DNA from: Dactylis glomerata
Lineage: Eukaryota; Streptophyta; Magnoliopsida; Poales; Poaceae
NCBI GenBank assembly: GCA_007115705.1
Contig: QXEO01000382.1
Span: 248,001-312,000, forward strand
Direction of reading: 5' to 3'
Length of the DNA stretch: 64,000 nucleotides
Under the pieces are notes generated by a model. It searched no databases. It saw only the letters and a program-made list of their open reading frames with translations, and was not told the DNA's origin. The position numbers and the translations under genes were made by a program. Positions 58,700 to 64,000 of this stretch are shown here, one piece after another. Numbering within the stretch: the first letter of the stretch is position 1; every line of letters starts with the position of its first letter.

Positions 58700-59964
58700 A
58701 TCATCCTTGGGCAGGTCAACGCGTTCCCCAATCCTCTAGCTCATGTGCGAGCGAGCTGGCTGATGACCTTGAGCACCTTGGCCGGCTCCCTGGACCGGCG
58801 GGGCCTGCGCCATAGACTTGCCACATGCCGGCTCCACCGCATCCACCCGAGGAGGGTGACGCGGCTTGTTGGTAACCACGGCAGGATCTCGAGGCTGCCG
58901 GTTGTGGTGGCCGGAGTGCTGGGTACAGTGGTTTCCACCGCTTCTGCCTAGAGCTCGGTTGCTCCGGCTGTGCTCCGCCGGGCCGTGGTTGGGCAACGAA
59001 GCTTGTCCCTGTGACTTGTTCTGGCCAGCCATGACGATGCAGTCTCATATCATGTTCCGCTCGCCTTTCCGTGCGGCTCCATCACCTGCTGTTGCAGATC
59101 AGCTGCGTCTAGGAGTTCTTGGATCTGGGCTTGCTTCTCCCGCAAGTCCTCGCCTTGCAGTTCGTCTAGTTCTGAGGTGATGTAGCACGTGGCGCGGAGG
59201 TTCTTCGTGGGCGTGCTGTATGTGGGCTTGGTGATGATCGGCGGTAGCTTCACCGAGGGCGCTGCCTGGTTCAGCTCCATGCCCAGCTCGCAGCCTTGTT
59301 GATGAACTTGTCCCACCCGGCTAGGGCCATCCCCGGCCGGGGTGAAGCCGTGGGCGACATTGTACTCGTTGATCGTGGAGAGGACACGCCGACGCGTGTC
59401 ATCGACATTGACCGCTTCCTTGAGAAGGTTATGGCGCGTCCGCTCCAGATCCTCAAAGGTCTTGACTGGATCCGTGGTGATGTCGAGCGGAGCGCGCAGG
59501 TCCGTGATGGCCGCGTCTAGCATGTCCCGCTCTAGAGGTGGAAGACCATGTTCCGGTAGAGGTGAGCGTTCAAGCGGCGGGCGCGCGGAGCGCGATGGGC
59601 CGCCGCCACCATCCTCCTCCAGGGCCAGCACTTCAACCATGTTGCAAAAGTCATTGCTTTTGCCGTCTTCGGAGTCTGCGTCACAGAGAGGGTCAAGCAC
59701 ATTGGTTACCTCCTCCGGGAAGGGCTTGGCGACGTAGAAGCAGTGGCTGCCGATGTCGAGGAAGGAGCCACTGCCGAAGCCGTTCCCGAAGCAGTCCAAG
59801 TTGTCGCTGACGTAGTCGAGGGTGCCAAACCTCCAGACGATGCCAGAGGCAACCCTCTCACCGGGGATCGATGGGGATCCCGACCGGAACTTGACTCCGC
59901 TCGCCGCCGCGCTTTGCCCCACGGTGGGTGCCAACTGTCGTAGGGATTTGGAGATAGTAGCCAT
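58700..59964 (-). pseudogene. gag: Element I gag N-terminal part, open through the primer site
   Basis: A 304-codon minus-strand frame opens at an ATG inside the LTR (59964), runs through the LTR end and the primer-binding site (QLAPTVGQSAA) and on to 59050. Contents: SGSPSIPGERVASGIVW, LDPLCDADSEDGKSNDF, an acidic linker, TDPVKTFEDLERTRHNLLKE (helical), AHGFTPAGDGPSR, and a coiled-coil-like end (DLREKQAQIQELLDAADLQQ). Downstream (59048-58700) other frames give a basic Gln/Pro/Arg-rich linker. The layout is the same as in element G: acidic N-terminus, helical block, basic linker, then gag core. Whether translation really starts in the LTR is unproven; internal Met codons exist. Confidence 0.6.
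59916..59933 (-). other. Element I primer-binding site
   Basis: Plus strand GCCCCACGGTGGGTGCCA; minus strand TGGCACCCACCGTGGGGC, two differences from the site in element G (TGGCGCCCACCGTGAGGC). It lies 2 bp inside the 5' LTR. Confidence 0.75.
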
Positions 59965-61119
59965 GGGAAGGCTTATCGAAGGGGCTCGACGGTGGTGACG
60001 AGGGGCCTGGCTCGGGATTGTGCCTACTGAGACACCACGGTTTACCCAGGTTCAGGGCCCTCCCGGGTGGAGGTAAAACCCCTACTTCCTGCCTGCTTCG
60101 TATTATGTGGATAGTATCGATTACAGTGCTCCTCGAGCTGTTCAGGCTAGAGGAGGAAGAAGAAGATCGGATCCCCAGACTAAAGGTCTAGGCCCCCTTA
60201 TATAGGCGGGGGCCTGGTTACAGGTTAGGTAGCGGTTCGACCGGCTGCCGGCTCCTCGGTGGCGGCATCCTTGGCATGATCCTCTGGCTCTGCTCTGACG
60301 ATCACACTTTATAAAGCGCCTTTCCCCTGGGACTGGCATCTGGGAGGCATATGCCCTCCCTTTTGCCTTGGATCCCATCATGGGGAAGGGTCCTCGATTG
60401 CTGATTGGCTGGGGCCGATCGTGGCTCGACGGTGGTGACGAGGGGCCTGGCTCGGGATTGTGCCTACTGAGACACCACGGTTTACCCAGGTTCAGGGCCC
60501 TCCCGGGTGGAGGTAAAACCCCTACTTCCTGCCTGCTTCGTATTATGTGGATAATATCGATTACAGTGCTCCTCGAGCTGTTCGGGCTAGAGGAGGAAGA
60601 AGAAGATTGGATCCCCCAGACTAAGGGTCCAGGCCCCCTTATATAGGCGGGGGCCTGGTTACAGGTTAGGTAGCGGTTCGGCCGGCTGCCAGCTCCTCGG
60701 TGGCGGCATCCTTGGCGTGATCCTCTGGCTCTGCTCTGACGATCACGCTTTATAAAGCACCTTTCCCCTAGGACCGGCATCTGGGAGGCATATGCCCTCC
60801 CTTTTGCCTCGGATCCCATCATGGGGAAGGGTCCTCGATCGCTGATTGGCTGGGGCCGGTCGTGGCGCTCGTCACTCCCGTCCTTGGCCTCTGTCGCTCT
60901 TGTTGGGGCCAGCCCACTTTCAGCGAAGCAACCGTTGGTGGGCCTTTGTCTTCATTGCCCGGCTCCGGCCCTCCTCTGTGGAATCGCCAGCCGGCTGCTG
61001 GCACAGTCGGCCCTCCGGGCGGAGCCGGTCTCCTCATCTTCAAGTCGTGGAGACTCCTGGGACGCCAGCTGGCAAATAGCTTGGCCCATGGCACGCCCCC
61101 ATTAGTCATCCCCACGACA
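59936..61119 (-). repeat. Element I 5' LTR with internal duplication
   Basis: 1184 bp against 742 bp for the partner. The excess is a direct duplication of 440 bp (59985-60424 and 60425-60864). Both ends match the partner LTR. Confidence 0.9.
59985..60864. repeat. 440-bp tandem duplication in the element I 5' LTR
   Basis: Unit 1 begins CTCGACGGTGGTGACG at 59985; the same string begins at 60425. Both units contain the TATA box (60196-60206 and 60637-60647, minus strand). At the junction GATCGTGG is joined to CTCGACGG where the other LTR has GATCGTGGCACTCGTC; a few bases (GG, CTCG) are shared at the break. Confidence 0.9.
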
Positions 61120-61124
61120 TTGGA

Positions 61125-62122
61125 AGTGGTACGAGAAGGATATGTAGCCTTACTGGTAGTACAACCAACACCGATGGATAGATTACGAGAAGCTCAGAAA
61201 GGAGACAAAGAGTTAGAGAAAATCAGGGACACATTGAAGGAATGTAAATCAAATGGCTTTAGTGAAGATGAGCAAGGAACCATCTGGTTTGAGAAACGGA
61301 TCTGTGTAGCCAATGATCCCAATCTTAGAAAACTAATTTTCCAAGAAGCCCATGAGACGCCGTATTCTATTCATCCTAGTAATACCAAGATGTATATGGA
61401 TGTGAAGGAGAGATTCTGGTGGAACAATATGAAGCGAGACACTGCAGAATACATAGCCAAATGTGATGTATGCAGCAGGGTGAAATCTGAACACCAGAAG
61501 CCTGCAGGACTCCTACAACCATTGAGAGTGCCAGACCGGAAATGGGATCAGATTGGTATGGATTTCATCATGGGTTTACCCAAGACAAAATCTGGGTATG
61601 ATTCAATCTGGGTAGTGGTAGATCGTCTGACCAAGATAGCCCACTTATACCCGTGAAGACCACCTATACTAGTGCTAAGTTGGCAGATATCTACATGAAG
61701 AGAACTATATGTCTTCATGGAGTCCCAACGAATATAGTGTCTGATAGAGGTACCTAGTTTACTTCTCATTTTTTGGAAGCAACTTCATGAAACCTTGGGA
61801 ATGAGACTACAATTCAGCAAAGCATTCCACCCACAAACAGATGGCCAAATTGAGAGAGTAAATCAGGTCTTGGAGGATATGTTGAGAGCATGTGCTTTGG
61901 ATTATGGATCCAGCTGGGATGATAACTTGCCTTATGCAGAGTTTTCTTACAACAATATTTATCAAGCTAGTATCAAGATGTCCCCATTTGAAGCTTTGTA
62001 TGGGAAGAAGTGTACTACACCATTGTTGTGGAGTGGTGTAGGAGAACGTAGTTTCTTCGGGCCTAATATTATCCAAGAAGCGGAAGAGAAAGTTAGGCTA
62101 ATCAAGGACAGATTGAAGATAC
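61125..62122 (+). pseudogene. pol: Element F integrase (cut by element J)
   Basis: Starts with the RNase H linker VVREGYVALLVVQPTPMD and DRLREAQKGDKELEKIRD. Zinc-binding part: FQEAHETPYSIHPSNTKMY and YIAKCDVCSRVK. Core: WDQIGMDFIMGLPKTKSGYD (first Asp), then a frameshift near 61655, VSDRGT-like codons at about 61740 followed by a TAG, and from 61795 FSKAFHPQTDGQIERVNQVL (Glu). SPFEALYGKKCTTPL and AEEKVRLIKDRLKI follow before the LTR of element J starts. At least one frameshift and one stop in the core. The C-terminus and any chromodomain are not visible. Confidence 0.8.
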
Positions 62123-63752
62123 TGATACGTCTCAAATGTATCTATAATTTTTGGTGCTCCATGCTTGTTTATACACCATTTGCTTTGTGTTTTGATTACA
62201 CTTCATGGCATTTTTATGCTTTTTCTGGAACTAACCTATTAATGAGATGCCATAGTGCTAGTTCCTATTTTTTTGTTGTTTTTGTGTTTCAGAAAAGTTA
62301 CACAGGAAATATTCTCGGAACTGGACAAAACAAAAGCCAAAGTTCCTAATTACCTGACATGAAGACGGAGTCCAAAGGAGAGCTGGAGGCAGACCAAGGG
62401 GCAGCCACACCGTAGGGTGGCGCAGTCCATCCCCTAGCTATGCCACCAGGTGGTGAGACCGCTTGGTCCACCTCCTGACATTGCCCCTCCGCCTATATAT
62501 TCTCTTCAACGAGAAAACCCTAAAGGCCCGATCAATTTTCCATGAAAAGTTCCATAGCCACCATCATCACCGACTCGAGATTGGGAGGGTCCCGAAGCTC
62601 TTCCCGACACCCTTCCTGAGAGGGGAATCACCATCAGAGGCCTTCTTCATCACCATGCATGCCTTTGGAGTGATGAGTGAGTAGTCTACCTTGGACTATG
62701 GGTCCATAGCAATAGCTAGATGGTTGTATTCTCCTCCATGTGCTTCATGTTTAGATCTTATGAGCTGCCTATCATGATCAAGATCATTGTTTTGTAATTC
62801 TACATGTTGTGTTTATTGGGATCCGATGAATATTGAGTACTATGTCAAGTTGATTTGTGAATTATCATCTCTATGTTGTTTATGATCTTGCATGCTCTCC
62901 GTTCCTAGTAGATATCTTGGCCGAGTAGATGCTAGCTCCAAGAGGGAGTATTTATGCTCGATAGTGGGTTCATTCCTCTAGTAATCTCGGAGAGTGACAA
63001 TAACTTCTAAGGTTGTAGATGTGTTGTTGCTACTAGGGAGAAAACAACAATCTTGTGTTCAAGGACATTTGCATTGTTTACATTACACACTTTGCTTAAG
63101 GCGATAATCTGTTGCTTGCAACATAATACCCAATGGGTGCTCGGATGACATCCGACGGGTGTATTATTAGGCATAGATGTAGTTGGATTATGGTCTATGT
63201 ATTATGTTGTAAAGCCCAAGTGAATCTAATAGTGATCTTCATGACATGTGCATCACTGCATGCTTTCTTTATACTGTCAATTGCCCAACCGTAATTTGTT
63301 TGCCTAGCATGTTATTTATCTTTATGGAGAGACACCTCTAGTGAACTGTGGACCCCAGTCCATTCTTTTACATTCATATTACTGTTTACTTTATACAAGC
63401 ATTATTTACTTTCTTGCAAACAAATATCTATTACCACACGATACATTTAATGCTTTGTTTTCAGCAAACCGGTGAGATTGACAACCTCATTGCAAGTTGG
63501 GGCAAAGTATGTTGGTTGTGTTGTGTGCAGCTTCCACATTGTTGCTGGCGCCGAAGCTATGCCTAGATAAGGTGCCATAAATAAATTCTCTGGTGTCATT
63601 GCCAAAGTCAGCAAGCAACAACCTTCGGAAGTGATTTCTTTCTCCTACTGGTCGATTAAACTTTGGTTTCATAACTGAGGGAAAACTTACTGTTGTGCTC
63701 TTCATACCCTCCTCTTGGGGTTCCCAACTGGTTCGTCAACACCGATGCATCA
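62123..63752 (+). repeat. Element J 5' LTR
   Basis: Shares U3 and U5 text with elements A and D (for example TGCTCTTCATACC(C/T)TCCTCTTG near the end). Confidence 0.85.
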
Positions 63753-63762
63753 ACAAGTTTTT

Positions 63763-63780
63763 TGGCGCTGTTGCCGGGGA
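63763..63780 (+). other. Element J primer-binding site (tRNA-Asp type)
   Basis: TGGCGCTGTTGCCGGGGA, one mismatch from the tRNA-Asp 3' end; 10 bp after the LTR. Confidence 0.8.
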
Positions 63781-64000
63781 GAAAGAGGATTTCTGCAAAG
63801 GGAGTCTCTCACTTCCAATATTTTTACTTTGTTATTGTTTTTCTTACTTTATTTAATTTATTTTTGTTTGCATCTTTTTATCAAAAATACAAAAAATAGT
63901 TTCTTTAATAGTTGGTATTTTGTTACTTTTACTTTTAGTTCATTATGTTGACCCCAGAGTATGTTCTGAAAGACCTATCAATAGGTAGTGGTTCTATAAT

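Larger units (their letters stand above)
50616..61119 (-). mobile_element. Element I: Tat-type derivative with gag, protease and antisense gene but no RT or integrase
   Basis: LTRs 50616-51357 and 59936-61119 flank it, with a perfect duplication TTGGA (50611-50615 and 61120-61124). Primer site on the minus strand at 59916-59933, same type as element G. On the minus strand gag and protease lie at 59905-56861; then a 1-kb spacer; then the plus-strand (antisense) gene 51956-55853; then the 3' LTR. No RT, RNase H or integrase motifs occur between protease and the LTR, so it is non-autonomous. It is nested in the RNase H/integrase linker of element F. Confidence 0.9.
23867..62122 (+). mobile_element. 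Element F: Ty3/gypsy chromovirus-like (Tekay-type) element, host of G and I
   Basis: Structure in order: 5' LTR 23867-26960, primer site 26964-26976, a 5' extra ORF (27155-27943), gag start (28200-28259), insertion G, gag, protease, RT and RNase H (47750-50615), insertion I, integrase (61125-62122), then the LTR of element J. Gag and pol read on continuously when the insertions and one copy of each duplication are removed. The 3' LTR is not in the window. Many stops, frameshifts and active-site changes show it is long dead. The chromovirus assignment rests on the tRNA-Met-type primer site, domain order and motif wording; a chromodomain was not reached. Confidence 0.8.
62123..64000 (+). mobile_element. 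Element J: Athila-type element, runs off the window
   Basis: 5' LTR 62123-63752 (1630 bp, TGATACGTCTC...GATGCATCA), primer site 63763-63780, and the leader up to 64000. LTR length and text match element A (1634 bp), in plus orientation. TATA motif TATATAT at 62494-62500. The last bases include an ATG at 63947 (MLTPEYVLKDLSIGSGS), perhaps the gag start, but unlike the MNTPEN/MGNPEN start of A and D. The 5 bp before the LTR are GATAC; the right flank is outside the window. Confidence 0.82.

Overview
The window is a gene-poor, transposon-dense stretch of a large grass genome. It is most likely a Triticeae species (wheat, barley, rye or Aegilops type): there is one piece of a DUF1618-type plant gene at the left edge, and almost everything else is LTR retrotransposons nested in each other. 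The attribution rests on family recognition, not on a database search. There are no prokaryotic features, no CRISPR array, no rRNA and no functional tRNA gene. The tRNA-Asp-like strings are retrotransposon primer-binding sites.

Layout, with labels used throughout. 1-895: 3' part of a two-exon DUF1618-like gene, followed by a diverged tandem copy of its tail. 1263-2002: remnant of a DNA transposon, with a possible second piece at 23786-23866. Element A (2003-19575, minus strand): an Athila-type Ty3/gypsy element with gag and protease only. Element B (4120-13901, minus) sits inside A with a perfect ATGAA target duplication. Solo LTR C (5451-7094, plus) sits inside the 3' LTR of B with an AAAAC duplication. 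Element D (19576-22680, plus) abuts A head to head and is cut off after gag. E (22681-23785) is a minus-strand fragment of a B-type LTR.

Element F (23867-62122, plus) is a Ty3/gypsy chromovirus-like element with a long LTR. Its interior is split by three insertions. Element G (28260-47744, plus) is a Tat/Retand-type element with gag, protease, RT, RNase H, a second RNase H, integrase and an antisense multi-exon ORF. G itself contains element H (34154-41050, minus, CAGGA duplication), which has no coding capacity. Element I (50616-61119, minus, TTGGA duplication) is a Tat-type derivative that kept gag, protease and the antisense ORF but has no RT or integrase. Element J (62123 to the window end, plus) is an Athila-type element of the A family.

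How the parts relate. A, B and H (and D, J by LTR) share the start of the LTR and, where visible, about 2.5 kb of 3' interior, but differ in the second half of the LTR. They look like a mosaic group of non-autonomous elements that would need RT and integrase in trans. G and I share the primer-binding site type and an antisense gene of the same architecture. None of the polyproteins is intact: stops, frameshifts and Asp-to-Asn or Gly-to-Arg changes at active-site motifs fit decay of methylated cytosines. I found no convincing new non-transposon system. The most interesting items are the paired antisense genes, the non-autonomous Tat derivative with a duplicated promoter in one LTR, and the mosaic Athila-type group.
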